Source of the DNA: JAHEAO01 sp942492375
Lineage (GTDB): Bacteria; Pseudomonadota; Alphaproteobacteria; Rhodobacterales; Rhodobacteraceae
Direction: 5' to 3'
Length of the DNA: 64,000 bases
Assembly (NCBI GenBank): GCA_942492375.1
Contig: CALOEL010000018.1
Span: 86,941 to 150,940, forward strand
Shown here in pieces: positions 46,032 through 55,016 of the stretch. Positions within the stretch are counted from its first letter, which is position 1. Each line of letters starts with the position of its first letter. The notes beneath the pieces were generated by a model. That model saw nothing but the letters and a program-made list of their open reading frames with translations. It made no database searches and had not been told where the DNA came from. The position numbers and the translations under genes were made by a program.

Positions 46032-46060
46032 TTGACCGCGCCGGCCGCTATCTGTATAGA
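46032..46060 (+). promoter_or_regulatory. Sigma-70 type promoter of mrcA
   Basis: TTGACC (46032-46037) and TATAGA (46055-46060) are separated by exactly 17 bases, close to the housekeeping consensus. Transcription would begin near 46067, about 23 bases before the GTG start codon. Confidence 0.7.
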
Positions 46061-46089
46061 CTGGCCAATCTGGTAATTGGGGGCATTCG

Positions 46090-48627
46090 GTGCTCAGGTT
46101 CATCTTTTCGTTTTTCGGCGGCATCTTCACCTGGGTCACCCTGGGCATCATGATGGCCGCGCTGTCGGTCGGCGCGGTGTTCTGGATGTATGGCCGCGAC
46201 CTGCCGAACCACGAGCAGCTGGCCCAGTACACCCCGCCGACGATCAGCCGGGTCTATTCGGGAGAGGGACGGATCGTCGATGAATTCGCCGAGGAGCGGC
46301 GGCTGTTCGTCTCGGCCGAGGAGATCCCCGAGCTTGTGAAGAACGCCTTCATCTCGGCCGAGGATAAGAATTTCTACCAGCACAAGGGCTACGACCCCCG
46401 CGGCATGCTGGCCGCGGCCATCGACGCGGCGCGGGGCGGCAAGCTGCGCGGCGCCTCGACCATCACCCAGCAGGTGATGAAGAACTTCCTTTTGACGTCC
46501 GACCGCTCGGCCGAACGCAAGGTCAAGGAACTGATCCTGGCCAGCCGTCTGGAACAGACCCTGTCCAAGGACAAGATCCTCGAGCTTTACCTGAACGAGA
46601 TTTTCCTCGGCCAGAACAGCTATGGCGTCGCGGCGGCCGCGCAGACTTATTACAACAAGACGCTCAGCCAGCTGACCGCCGACGAGGCGGCCTATCTGGC
46701 GGCGCTGGCGCAGCGGCCCGGCAACCTGCATCCGGTGCGCCAACTGGAACCGGCCTTCGACCGCCGCAACTACGTGCTGCGCGAGATGTACGAGAACGGC
46801 TATATCGACCAGGCGGTCTACCAAGAGGCGCGGGAGCGCCCGCTGAAGACCGTCCAGAACGGCGATTACGAACCGTTCCGCGCCCAGTTGCCGCCGCGCA
46901 ACTACTTCACCGATGAGATCCGGCGCCAGCTCAGCCGCAATTTCGGGCGCGAGGAGTTCTTCGGCGGCGGTCTGGCGATCCGCGCCACGATGGATCCCGA
47001 ATTGCAGGTCGAGGCGGCAGAGGCGCTTCGGCGTCAGCTGGAAAGCTACGACCGCAACTTGGGCGTCTGGCGCGGAACCGGCAAGACCCTGACCCCCGGG
47101 CAGTTGACCGACGAGGCGACCTGGCGCGAAGCGCTGGCGGGCGTTTCGGTCAGCCGGGATGTCGAGGGCTGGTATCCGGCGGTGGTGCTGGAAGTCGGTG
47201 AAAGTGCTGCGCGGATCGGCATCGAGGGGGTCGAGACCGACGAAGACGGTCACTGGATTCCCGCCGAGGACGTGACCTGGGCGCGCAAGCGCCAGTCGGA
47301 TGGCAGACTTGCACCTAAGGCCAGAACGGCCGGCGATCTTGTCGCTGTCGGCGATGTCGTGCTGGTCAAGCGGATCGAGCAGGACGGCGCGTTCCAGCGC
47401 TGGAGCCTGCGGCAGATCCCCGAGGTCCAGGGCGCGATGATGGCGATGGATGTTCATACCGGCCGCGTTCTGGCGATGCAGGGCGGGTTTTCCTACCAGC
47501 ATTCGGTCTTCAACCGGGCGACGCAGGCAACCCGTCAGCCGGGGTCCAGCTTCAAGCCGTTCGTCTATGCCTCGGCGCTTGATAGCGGGTTTACCCCCGC
47601 GACGATCATCATCGACGCCCCGATCGAGGTCGACACGCCGCAGGGCGTCTGGCGGCCGACCAATTCGTCGAACAAGTTCTATGGCCCCGCGCCGCTGCGC
47701 ACAGGTATCGAGCAGTCGCGGAACCTGATGACCGTGCGTCTGGCGCAGGAGGTTGGGATGGACACCGTCGCCGCCTATGCCGAACGGTTTGGCGTCTACG
47801 AGAGCATGAGCCGGTTCCTGGCGAATTCGCTGGGATCGGAGGAAACGACGCTGTTCCGCATGGTCGCGGCCTACGCGATGTTCGCCAATGGCGGCGAGCG
47901 GGTGGAACCGACGCTGGTCGACCGGGTACAGGACCGCTGGGGCACGACCGTCTATCGCCACGACACGCGCGAATGTCTCGACTGCCAATCGGCGTCGCTT
48001 GCCGCGGGGCAGGCGCCGCGGATCATCTCGGATCGAGAGAGGGTGATGAATGCGGTGACGGCCTACCAGCTGACCTCGATGCTGCAGGGCGTGGTCCAGC
48101 GCGGCACGGCGGCGGGCAAGATCACCCTGCCGGTGCCCGTCGCGGGCAAGACGGGCACCACCAACGATGCCAAGGATGTCTGGTTCATCGGCTTCACCTC
48201 GAACATCGTCGCGGGCTGCTATATCGGTTACGACAACCCCCGCACACTCGGGCGCAGCGCCTTCGGTTCGACCCTTTGCGGCCCGGTCTTCAACGATTTC
48301 ATGCAGAAGGCCACCGCGAAATACGGCGGCGGACCGTTCGAGGTTCCGCCCGGAGGTCGTTTCATCAAGATTGACCGCTTCACCGGCGCGCGTCTGCCCG
48401 ACGACGCTTCGGGCGAATATGTCGTGGCGGAATACTTCCGCGACGGCGAAGAGCCGGTCTTCGGCCTGACCTATGACGGCGGCTTCGCCATGGGGTCGAA
48501 CCTGCCGCTTTACGCTCCGGGCGACATTGCCGGGGAAGATCGCACGATCGAGACCGTCACGGGCGACGTGGTGGTGGTGCCGAAGAAGGCGGATTTCGGG
48601 ACGCTGTCTTCGGGCGGTCTTTACTAG
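46090..48627 (+). CDS. mrcA: Penicillin-binding protein 1A (bifunctional glycosyltransferase/transpeptidase)
   Basis: The 845-residue class A PBP builds and cross-links peptidoglycan. An N-terminal membrane anchor (FIFSFFGGIFTWVTLGIMMAALSVG) leads into the glycosyltransferase domain with the catalytic Glu in FISAEDKNFYQHKGYDP and GASTITQQVMKNF. After an OB-like domain comes the transpeptidase domain: nucleophile motif SSFK in RQPGSSFKPFVYA (about residue 485), and the KTG motif in VAGKTGTTNDAKD. The start is GTG 46090, preceded by GGGGG. The length agrees with alphaproteobacterial PBP1A. It precedes prfB. Confidence 0.95.
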   Translation: MLRFIFSFFGGIFTWVTLGIMMAALSVGAVFWMYGRDLPNHEQLAQYTPPTISRVYSGEGRIVDEFAEERRLFVSAEEIPELVKNAFISAEDKNFYQHKGYDPRGMLAAAIDAARGGKLRGASTITQQVMKNFLLTSDRSAERKVKELILASRLEQTLSKDKILELYLNEIFLGQNSYGVAAAAQTYYNKTLSQLTADEAAYLAALAQRPGNLHPVRQLEPAFDRRNYVLREMYENGYIDQAVYQEARERPLKTVQNGDYEPFRAQLPPRNYFTDEIRRQLSRNFGREEFFGGGLAIRATMDPELQVEAAEALRRQLESYDRNLGVWRGTGKTLTPGQLTDEATWREALAGVSVSRDVEGWYPAVVLEVGESAARIGIEGVETDEDGHWIPAEDVTWARKRQSDGRLAPKARTAGDLVAVGDVVLVKRIEQDGAFQRWSLRQIPEVQGAMMAMDVHTGRVLAMQGGFSYQHSVFNRATQATRQPGSSFKPFVYASALDSGFTPATIIIDAPIEVDTPQGVWRPTNSSNKFYGPAPLRTGIEQSRNLMTVRLAQEVGMDTVAAYAERFGVYESMSRFLANSLGSEETTLFRMVAAYAMFANGGERVEPTLVDRVQDRWGTTVYRHDTRECLDCQSASLAAGQAPRIISDRERVMNAVTAYQLTSMLQGVVQRGTAAGKITLPVPVAGKTGTTNDAKDVWFIGFTSNIVAGCYIGYDNPRTLGRSAFGSTLCGPVFNDFMQKATAKYGGGPFEVPPGGRFIKIDRFTGARLPDDASGEYVVAEYFRDGEEPVFGLTYDGGFAMGSNLPLYAPGDIAGEDRTIETVTGDVVVVPKKADFGTLSSGGLY

Positions 48628-48788
48628 AGCCCGATGTGTCTCGACGGAACCATGAGGATCGTAAGTCGCCCGGTCTCGGGGCGAATTGTGATTCAGCCCG
48701 GACGCATCTTGCTCTGGCGGTGCTTGTCCGCGCCGGACACCGTTGATACACCGCAACCTCAATAGAATTTCGCAGGAATACCCCAGCC

Positions 48789-49916
48789 ATGCGGGCAGAA
48801 ACCGCCAACACCGTCGAGGCGATCAGAAAGTCGCTGACCCTTCTCAAGCAGCGGATGGGCTGGGACACCGCCCGGCATCGGCTGGAAGAGTTCGACGCGA
48901 TGATCGAGGACCCGAAGCTCTGGGATGATCAGGAGCGGGCGCAAAAGCTGATGCGCGACCGGCAGGTGCTGGTCGATGCGATCGGCGTGGTCGAGGGGAT
49001 CGAGCGTGACCTGAACGACAATATCGAGCTGATCGAACTGGGCGAGGCCGAGGGTGACAAGGAAGTGGTGGCAGAGGCCGAGGCGGCGCTGAAGAAGCTG
49101 GCCGAAACCGCTGCGCAGAAAGAGATCGAGGCGCTTCTGAACGGCGAGGCCGATGCCAACGACACGTTCCTGGAAATCAACTCGGGCGCGGGCGGCACCG
49201 AAAGCTGCGACTGGGCGAACATGCTGGCGCGGATGTATGTCCGATGGGCGGAACAGCATGGCTACAAAGTGGAACTGATCGCGGAAAGTCCCGGCGAAGA
49301 GGCGGGGATCAAGTCGGCGGCCTACAAGATCTCGGGTCACAACGCCTATGGCTGGCTGAAATCCGAAAGCGGTGTGCACAGGCTGGTGCGGATCAGCCCC
49401 TATGACAGCGCGGCGCGGCGGCATACCTCGTTCAGCTCGGTCTGGGTCTATCCGGTGGTGGATGAGAATATCGAGATCGACATTCCCGCAAATGACATCC
49501 GCATCGACACCTACCGGTCCTCTGGCGCAGGCGGGCAGCACGTCAACACCACCGACTCGGCGGTCAGGATCACCCACGTGCCCACGGGCATCGTCGTGAC
49601 CAGTTCGGAAAAATCGCAGCACCAGAACCGCGCCAACGCCATGGCGGCGCTGAAATCGCGGCTCTATCAGCAGGAGCTGGACCGCCGCAACGCCGCGATC
49701 ACTGAAGCGCATGAGAACAAGGGCGACGCCGGCTGGGGCAACCAGATCCGGTCCTATGTGCTGCAACCCTACCAGATGGTGAAGGATCTGCGCACGGGCT
49801 TCGAGACCTCGGACACCCAAGGCGTGCTCGACGGCGATCTCGACGGGCTGATGGCGGCCACTTTGGCGCTGGACGTGTCGGGCAAGAGCCGCGCCGAAGC
49901 CCGGGCCGAGGATTGA
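48789..49916 (+). CDS. prfB: Peptide chain release factor 2, no programmed frameshift
   Basis: The 375-residue RF2 recognises UGA and UAA and triggers peptide release through the GGQ motif (TYRSSGAGGQHVNTTDSAVRITH). The codon-recognition tripeptide is SPY in HRLVRISPYDSAARRHTSF, where E. coli has SPF. The frame is continuous; the CTTTGA autoregulatory +1 frameshift site of E. coli prfB is absent around residue 25 (SLTLLKQRMGWDTARHRLEEF). ATG 48789 fits. The gene is downstream of mrcA with 161 bp between. Confidence 0.95.
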   Translation: MRAETANTVEAIRKSLTLLKQRMGWDTARHRLEEFDAMIEDPKLWDDQERAQKLMRDRQVLVDAIGVVEGIERDLNDNIELIELGEAEGDKEVVAEAEAALKKLAETAAQKEIEALLNGEADANDTFLEINSGAGGTESCDWANMLARMYVRWAEQHGYKVELIAESPGEEAGIKSAAYKISGHNAYGWLKSESGVHRLVRISPYDSAARRHTSFSSVWVYPVVDENIEIDIPANDIRIDTYRSSGAGGQHVNTTDSAVRITHVPTGIVVTSSEKSQHQNRANAMAALKSRLYQQELDRRNAAITEAHENKGDAGWGNQIRSYVLQPYQMVKDLRTGFETSDTQGVLDGDLDGLMAATLALDVSGKSRAEARAED

Positions 49917-49975
49917 TTCAGGACAACGATCGTCGTTCAATGCTCGTCTAACCTGGGGTCGAAGGAGCCTTGGCG

Positions 49976-50758
49976 GTGACGAATACGGACAATCTTGCAG
50001 AAGCGTCTCCCCTTCCGCTGATCGGAAGGTTGACGGTGGCCGAGGTTCTGGCCTCGCTGCGCGCCGGTTGGCATGATTTCCGCCGGGCGCCGGTTTTCGG
50101 CTTGTTCTTCAGTGCGGTCTATGTCGCCGCCGGGATCGGCCTGATCCTGATCGGCGCCGGCACGTTCACATGGACATTGGCGCTGTCACTGGGGTTTCCC
50201 CTGGTCGCGCCGTTCGCGGCGGTCGGGCTATACGAAGTCAGCCGCAGGCTGGAGGTCGAGGAACCGCTGGTCTGGGGCGGGATCCTGGGCGTCGTGCTGC
50301 GCGAGAAGGACCGGCAAATACCCTGGATGGGCGCGATCATCCTGATCTATTTCCTGTTCTGGACCTTCCTTTCGCACATGGTCTTCGCGCTCTATATGGG
50401 GCCGTCGGCGCTGATCAATGTCTCTTCGTCATTCGACGGGTTCTTCACGCCGCGCGGCATCGCGATGCTGGCCACGGAAATGGTACTTGGCGCGGTCGTT
50501 GCGTTCCTTTTGTTCAGCCTGACCGTGGTCAGCCTGCCGCTGCTGCTGGAGCGCGAGGTGGATTTCGTCACCGCCATGCTGCTGAGCCTGAGCAGCGTCC
50601 GCGAGAATTTCTGGCCGATGCTGATCTGGGCCGCGACCATTGCGGTCCTGACCTTCGTTGCGATGGTGCCGCTGTTCCTCGGGCTTCTTGTCGTGCTGCC
50701 GGTTCTGGGCCATGCGACATGGCACCTTTACCGCAGGGTGCTGTATGACCCGGTCTGA
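49976..50758 (+). CDS. DUF2189 membrane protein
   Basis: A 260-residue polytopic protein with about six membrane segments (GLFFSAVYVAAGIGLILIGAGTFT; LVAPFAAVGLYEVSRRLE; WMGAIILIYFLFWTFLSHMVF; MVLGAVVAFLLFSLTVVSLPLLL; MLIWAATIAVLTFVAMVPLFLGLLVVL). It resembles the DUF2189 family of unknown function. GTG 49976 follows AAGGAG by eight bases; TTG 49970 lies too close to that site. It lies after prfB and convergent to the bactofilin gene. Confidence 0.85.
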   Translation: MTNTDNLAEASPLPLIGRLTVAEVLASLRAGWHDFRRAPVFGLFFSAVYVAAGIGLILIGAGTFTWTLALSLGFPLVAPFAAVGLYEVSRRLEVEEPLVWGGILGVVLREKDRQIPWMGAIILIYFLFWTFLSHMVFALYMGPSALINVSSSFDGFFTPRGIAMLATEMVLGAVVAFLLFSLTVVSLPLLLEREVDFVTAMLLSLSSVRENFWPMLIWAATIAVLTFVAMVPLFLGLLVVLPVLGHATWHLYRRVLYDPV

Positions 50759-50777
50759 GCAGCGCGGTCAAAGAGAA

Positions 50778-50807
50778 CGGGACGCCCCGGTTTCCCGAAG
50801 CGTCCCG
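50778..50807. terminator. Hairpin between convergent DUF2189 and bactofilin genes
   Basis: CGGGACGC (50778-50785) pairs perfectly with GCGTCCCG (50800-50807) around a 14-base loop that can fold further. It lies between the stops of two converging genes and may work in both directions, although T-runs are weak. Confidence 0.5.
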
Positions 50808-50831
50808 CCAAAACGGACTTTGCCGAGGTTA

Positions 50832-51350
50832 TCAGTTCGCGGCGGATCCCGACTTGGCGGGGGTCGCGGGCGCGGCCGCGGCCGGACGCGAAGTGCCAGC
50901 CTGTAGCGGATCTTCCTGACGCTGGACGGAGCCTTCGAAATGGGCGCCGGATTCGATCGCGATCGTCTTGTGGATGATGTCGCCCTCGACCCGCGCTGAG
51001 GAAGTCAGCCGGACCTTCAGGCCACGCACCCGGCCGATCACGCGGCCATTGACCACGACATCGTCGGCCAGGCATTCGCCCTTGACCGTGGCGCCTTCGC
51101 CAACAGTCAGAAGATGGGCGCGGATATCGCCTTCGACGGTGCCTTCGATCTGGATGTCGCCGGTCGTCTTGATATTTCCGGTGATCACCAGATCCGACGA
51201 CAGCACCGACGCCGGCGGCTTCGCCTTTGGCGTTGTGGGCGTGTAGTCCGAAGACGAGGATGCCGGTTTCGACGGCGACTCGGTTGGCGTCGCCTTGTCG
51301 GCTTCGCCCGATTTCGGTCCGGGCTCGTTGATCTTGCTCTTAGAAAACAT
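50832..51350 (-). CDS. Bactofilin (polymer-forming cytoskeletal protein)
   Basis: A 172-residue protein with the bactofilin core, a right-handed beta-helix of repeated short strands: VLSSDLVITGNIKTTGDIQIEGTVEGDIRAHLLTVGEGATVKGECLADDVVVNGRVIGRVRGLKV. N- and C-terminal tails are Pro/Ser/Lys-rich and disordered. Bactofilins polymerise without nucleotide and place cell-wall enzymes. Its start overlaps the end of the upstream M23 endopeptidase gene by 11 bp, a classical pair for shape control (as with bacA and LmdC-type genes). The polymer partner is inferred from that pairing. Confidence 0.92.
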   Translation of the reverse strand: MFSKSKINEPGPKSGEADKATPTESPSKPASSSSDYTPTTPKAKPPASVLSSDLVITGNIKTTGDIQIEGTVEGDIRAHLLTVGEGATVKGECLADDVVVNGRVIGRVRGLKVRLTSSARVEGDIIHKTIAIESGAHFEGSVQRQEDPLQAGTSRPAAAAPATPAKSGSAAN

Positions 51351-52662
51351 CTTTGGCTGCCTTGATATAGGTCATTGCGTTGACGGGCTGACCGCCCAAT
51401 CGGACCTCGTAGTGAAGATGGGTGCCGGTTGACCGACCGGTGTTTCCCATATCACCGATATGGTCCCCGCGCGAGACCCTTTGCCCTACTTTGACGTGTA
51501 TTTTCGACTGATGCGCATAGCGCGTCTCGAACCCGAAGTCGTGCTTGATCTTGACCAGCAGGCCGTAGGCCGATTGCCGGCCGGCGAAGGTCACCACGCC
51601 GTCGGCCGTGGCAAGGATCGGGCTGCCGTGGCTGCCCGCCATGTCGGTGCCCTCGTGCACCCGGCCCCAGCGGGGCCCGAAGCCGCTGGTGTAGCGGAAC
51701 GACGATTTCAGCGGCATCGCAAACGGCGCCTTCTCGGCGGCTATGCGGTAGAGGTTCATCTCATCGAGCCGCTGCAGGATCGCGTTCGCGCGCAGGCCAG
51801 TCGCGTCCGGCTGCTCGCCGCCGCTGGTCGAGAAGGTCATCGGCGTCAGCGGACCCCCCACGCCCGAATAGCCGCGCCGGACCGAGTCGATCAGGTCGTC
51901 GGTCTTCAGCCCGGCCGCCGCGAACATCTTGTCGAGCGGCTCCATCGACAGGCTGACGGCATCCTCGAGCTGCTCGAAGATCCGGTCGTTGCGCTCGTCC
52001 TCGAGCTTGCGCTCCAGTTCCATCGCGGCCAGCCGTTCCTCGGCCTGGTCGTTCATCACCGCCAGCGCGTCGCGCTCGACGGCCGTGCTGGTCAGCGCGG
52101 CGGTCAGGAAATCGACGGCGACCTCGGTATCGGGATCGGCAGCCGTGCCGCCTTCGCCACCTTCGCCGGCAAGCTGGGCGGTCAGCACTTCGGCATTGTC
52201 CCGTGCCGCATCGCGTTCCTTCATGGTACGGCGCAAGGTGGTCTGGATGACTTCGATGCCCTTTTCCATTTCCTTGCGGCGGTCCTCGGAATTCAGCAGC
52301 GTCACCTGCATCCGGGAAATCTGCTCCAGCGCGGCGTTGAACCGTTCCTGCGCCATCAGCGCCTCGTCGGCGCGCGCGTCGCGTTCGGTGGACAGTTCGT
52401 TCAGGCGCATTTCGTAAAGTGCCTGTTCACGCTTGGCCTGTTCGCGGACATTGCCGGATCCGATGCTGTCCATCAGGATGAAGGCGGTGGCGATGATCGA
52501 CCAGGCCACGAAGGCCGAGGTGCCGGTCCAGGCCATCAGCTGGGTCAGGGGCGAGAGGCGGATGAAGCGGGTTTCGTTGCGTTCGGATCTAAGGTAGAGC
52601 CGCTGTTCCGGAAATGCCCGGTCGAGGGCGTCCCTTAATGTTAGAATAACGCTGGACCGCAA
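51340..52662 (-). CDS. M23 family metallopeptidase with coiled-coil domain (DUF5930-like)
   Basis: A 440-residue cell-wall endopeptidase. An N-terminal transmembrane anchor (WTGTSAFVAWSIIATAFILMD) and a long coiled-coil region (about residues 75-230; EQALYEMRLNELSTERDARADEALMAQERFN) precede a LytM/M23 domain (about 310-435) with GRVHEGTDMAGSHGSP and the second His motif THLHYEVRLGG. Both zinc-binding stretches are kept (H...D and HLH), so it should be active. It shares 11 bp with the bactofilin gene, forming a two-gene unit. Confidence 0.92.
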   Translation of the reverse strand: MRSSVILTLRDALDRAFPEQRLYLRSERNETRFIRLSPLTQLMAWTGTSAFVAWSIIATAFILMDSIGSGNVREQAKREQALYEMRLNELSTERDARADEALMAQERFNAALEQISRMQVTLLNSEDRRKEMEKGIEVIQTTLRRTMKERDAARDNAEVLTAQLAGEGGEGGTAADPDTEVAVDFLTAALTSTAVERDALAVMNDQAEERLAAMELERKLEDERNDRIFEQLEDAVSLSMEPLDKMFAAAGLKTDDLIDSVRRGYSGVGGPLTPMTFSTSGGEQPDATGLRANAILQRLDEMNLYRIAAEKAPFAMPLKSSFRYTSGFGPRWGRVHEGTDMAGSHGSPILATADGVVTFAGRQSAYGLLVKIKHDFGFETRYAHQSKIHVKVGQRVSRGDHIGDMGNTGRSTGTHLHYEVRLGGQPVNAMTYIKAAKDVF

Positions 52663-52972
52663 ACCAAATTCCCCCGTTCCCGTCCCGAATTCAGGCGATC
52701 ATCCGGACAAGCCTCGGACGATTTCCGAAGTGCATACAAACCTGACACCAACGCCGCAACCCGTTTGCGGGAAACGGTCTGCGAAGGCACCGGATTTGCC
52801 CGGTTTGGGCGGGATTCTGCCGATTACGTAGGGTGATTTCCCGGCCCGGCCGGAAATGCGCCGCGAAACGGCGGTCGGGTGGCCAAGCCTCTGATCGAAT
52901 TGGCTGAAAGGATCGGTTTACCCGCCGTTGCGGATTTGCTAGAGCCGGGTCGCAACCAGCAGGGGAAGCGGA
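52663..52972. other. Intergenic region between M23 peptidase and DUF1330 genes
   Basis: This 310-bp divergent stretch holds no coding signal I can support. It should contain promoters in both directions. Only short GC-rich hairpins are visible, none with a clear terminator tail. Confidence 0.4.
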
Positions 52973-53263
52973 ATGCCAAAGGGCTACTGGATCGTGCATG
53001 TGACGGTGACCAATGCCGAGGAATATGCCGAGTATATCCGGCTCGACACTCCGGTCGTCGAACGGTTCGGCGGCAGGTTCATCGTTCGCGGCGGGCGCAA
53101 CAAGACACCCGAAACCGCGCAGAAGGACCGGCATGTCATCGTCGAGTTTCCCGATTACGACACCGCGCTTGCCTGCTACCAGTCGCCCGACTACCAGCGC
53201 GCGGCGGATATCCGGCGCGCCAATTCCGACAGCGATTTCCTGATCATCGAAGGCACGGCCTGA
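52973..53263 (+). CDS. DUF1330 family protein
   Basis: A 96-residue soluble protein of the DUF1330/dimeric alpha-beta-barrel type: KGYWIVHVTVTNAEEYAEYIRLDTPVVERFGGRFIVRGG is the family start, and VIVEFPDYDTALACYQSPDYQRAADIRRANSDSDFLIIEG the end. The family's function is unknown. It lies between the M23/bactofilin unit and the AEC transporter gene. ATG 52973 is preceded by GGGGAAGCGGA, a reasonable ribosome binding site. Confidence 0.88.
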   Translation: MPKGYWIVHVTVTNAEEYAEYIRLDTPVVERFGGRFIVRGGRNKTPETAQKDRHVIVEFPDYDTALACYQSPDYQRAADIRRANSDSDFLIIEGTA

Positions 53264-53284
53264 GCGTCGGGCGATACCGTTCCG

Positions 53285-54217
53285 TCAGGGCAGGATCGCG
53301 AGCCACAGCCAGATCGTGACGATCGAGCCGGCGGTTCCCAGCAGCACCGCGGAAGCTGCGACACGGCGGGCCGCACCATACATGTTCGCGAAGAGATAGG
53401 CGTTCACGCCAGGCGCCATCGCCGCGGTCACCACGGCCGAGCGCAGCTGCGCCTGGTCGAGCGCGAAGGCGTAGCGGCCCAGCAGGTAGGTCACGCCGGG
53501 ATGCAGGACCAGCGCCACCGCGCAGACGAAGCCTATGGCCTTGATGTCGCCTTCGGGCCGGTAGCGCACCAGCACGCCGCCCAGTCCAAAGAGCGCCGCG
53601 GGGATCGCGGCAAGGACCAGCATGTCGATCGCCGCGGTCAGCGGCCCGGGCATCGGGATGCCGCCGAGATTCACCGCAAAGCCAAGTGCAATGCCGATGA
53701 CGAAGGGGTTTCGGGACAGCGACAGCACCATGCGTGACAGCGCCGGACCGACCCCGGCGCCGCGCGACCGCGCCGCCTCCATCGCGACGATCCCGAAGGC
53801 GTAGAGCATTGGCGCGTGGATCGCGATGATCGCGTAGTTTCCGGCAAGCGCCTCGGCGCCGTAAGCCCGTTCGGTGATCGGGAGGCCCAGCAGGAGCGTG
53901 TTCGAGAAATAGCCGGCAAAGCCGATGGCGATGGCATCCTCGGTTTCCCGGCCGAAGAGGTATTTCGCCCCCAGGAAGGCCGCCGCGAAGCCCGCCACCG
54001 CGCCAAGGTAGAAGCTGAAGAGCAAGGGCAGGGCGAAGCCCGCCGACAGGTCGAGGCGCGAGATCGCGGTGAACAGCAGGCTGGGCACGGCGAAGTTCTG
54101 CGCGAAGCGCATCAGCCCGTCGACGGCGGCGGCGCTGAAGATCCCCGACCATGCCGCGACATAGCCGAAGCCAAGCACCAGGAAGACCGGCAGGATCACG
54201 TCGAGAAGCGCCGCCAC
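53285..54217 (-). CDS. AEC family transporter
   Basis: A 310-residue auxin efflux carrier-like permease with about ten membrane segments, starting LLDVILPVFLVLGFGYVAAWSGI and FAQNFAVPSLLFTAISRL. The family resembles malonate/malate exporters and is related to sodium-bile-acid symporters. A conserved region NPFVIGIALGFAVNLGGIPMPGPL is in the second half. The substrate is unknown. It is the last gene of the minus-strand operon with tatD, holB and tmk, with one base from the MBL gene. Confidence 0.88.
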   Translation of the reverse strand: MAALLDVILPVFLVLGFGYVAAWSGIFSAAAVDGLMRFAQNFAVPSLLFTAISRLDLSAGFALPLLFSFYLGAVAGFAAAFLGAKYLFGRETEDAIAIGFAGYFSNTLLLGLPITERAYGAEALAGNYAIIAIHAPMLYAFGIVAMEAARSRGAGVGPALSRMVLSLSRNPFVIGIALGFAVNLGGIPMPGPLTAAIDMLVLAAIPAALFGLGGVLVRYRPEGDIKAIGFVCAVALVLHPGVTYLLGRYAFALDQAQLRSAVVTAAMAPGVNAYLFANMYGAARRVAASAVLLGTAGSIVTIWLWLAILP

Positions 54218-54218
54218 C

Positions 54219-55016
54219 TCAGACCTCGAAGGTCAATGTCATCCCGTCATAGGCGGGGGTGACATGCGGCGGGGTTTCCCGCCGGACGGTCTCGTAATCG
54301 AGATCGACATGCATGTTGGTCAGCACGGCGCGTCCGGGGGCGGCGCGTTCGATCCAGCCCAGGGTACGCTCCAGATGCGCATGGGTCGGGTGCGGCCTGC
54401 GGCGCAGCGCGTCGACGATCCAGCAGTCGAGGTCTTGAAGCGCGGGCCATGCGGATTCAGGAATATCTGAAACATCAGGCAGATAGACGACGTTGTTTAT
54501 CTTGAAGCCGAGCGCGTGGATCGAGCCGTGGGTGACCTCGACGGGGGACAGGATGACCGGTCCCCCGGCGCCGTCGATGGTCACGTCGCCGTCGATCGTA
54601 TGCAGGTCGAGGATCGGAGGATAGCTGCTGCCCTCGGGCTGGACGAAGGCATAGCCGAACCGCGACAGAAGCGCCTCCTGCGTCGCGCCGTCGGCCCAGA
54701 CGGGCAGGCGCTTGCCGGTGTTGAACACGATCATCCGCAGATCGTCGATGCCGTGCATGTGGTCGGCATGGGAATGTGTATAGACCACCGCGTCGAGTTC
54801 GCCGATGCCGGCATCCAGCAGCTGGGCGCGCAGGTCGGGCGAGGTGTCGATCAGGACGCGGGTGATGCCGCTGTCATCCTGGCGTTCGACCAGCAGCGAG
54901 CAGCGGCGGCGGGTGTTCTTCGGGTTGGCGGGGTCGCAGTCGCCCCAATGGCCGCCGAGGCGCGGCACGCCGCCGGAGGAGCCGCAGCCGAGGATGGTGA
55001 GCGTCAGCCTTGCCAT
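54219..55016 (-). CDS. MBL-fold metallohydrolase (PhnP-like)
   Basis: A 265-residue metallo-beta-lactamase fold protein. Zinc motifs are HSHADHMHGIDDLR (HxHxDH), the later His in GPVILSPVEVTHGSIHALGFKI, and the His/Asp near MHVDLDYETV. It is similar to PhnP (cyclic phosphodiesterase) and to lipoyl-processing type hydrolases. Start ATG 55016 overlaps the tatD stop by one base. Physiological substrate unknown. Confidence 0.88.
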   Translation of the reverse strand: MARLTLTILGCGSSGGVPRLGGHWGDCDPANPKNTRRRCSLLVERQDDSGITRVLIDTSPDLRAQLLDAGIGELDAVVYTHSHADHMHGIDDLRMIVFNTGKRLPVWADGATQEALLSRFGYAFVQPEGSSYPPILDLHTIDGDVTIDGAGGPVILSPVEVTHGSIHALGFKINNVVYLPDVSDIPESAWPALQDLDCWIVDALRRRPHPTHAHLERTLGWIERAAPGRAVLTNMHVDLDYETVRRETPPHVTPAYDGMTLTFEV

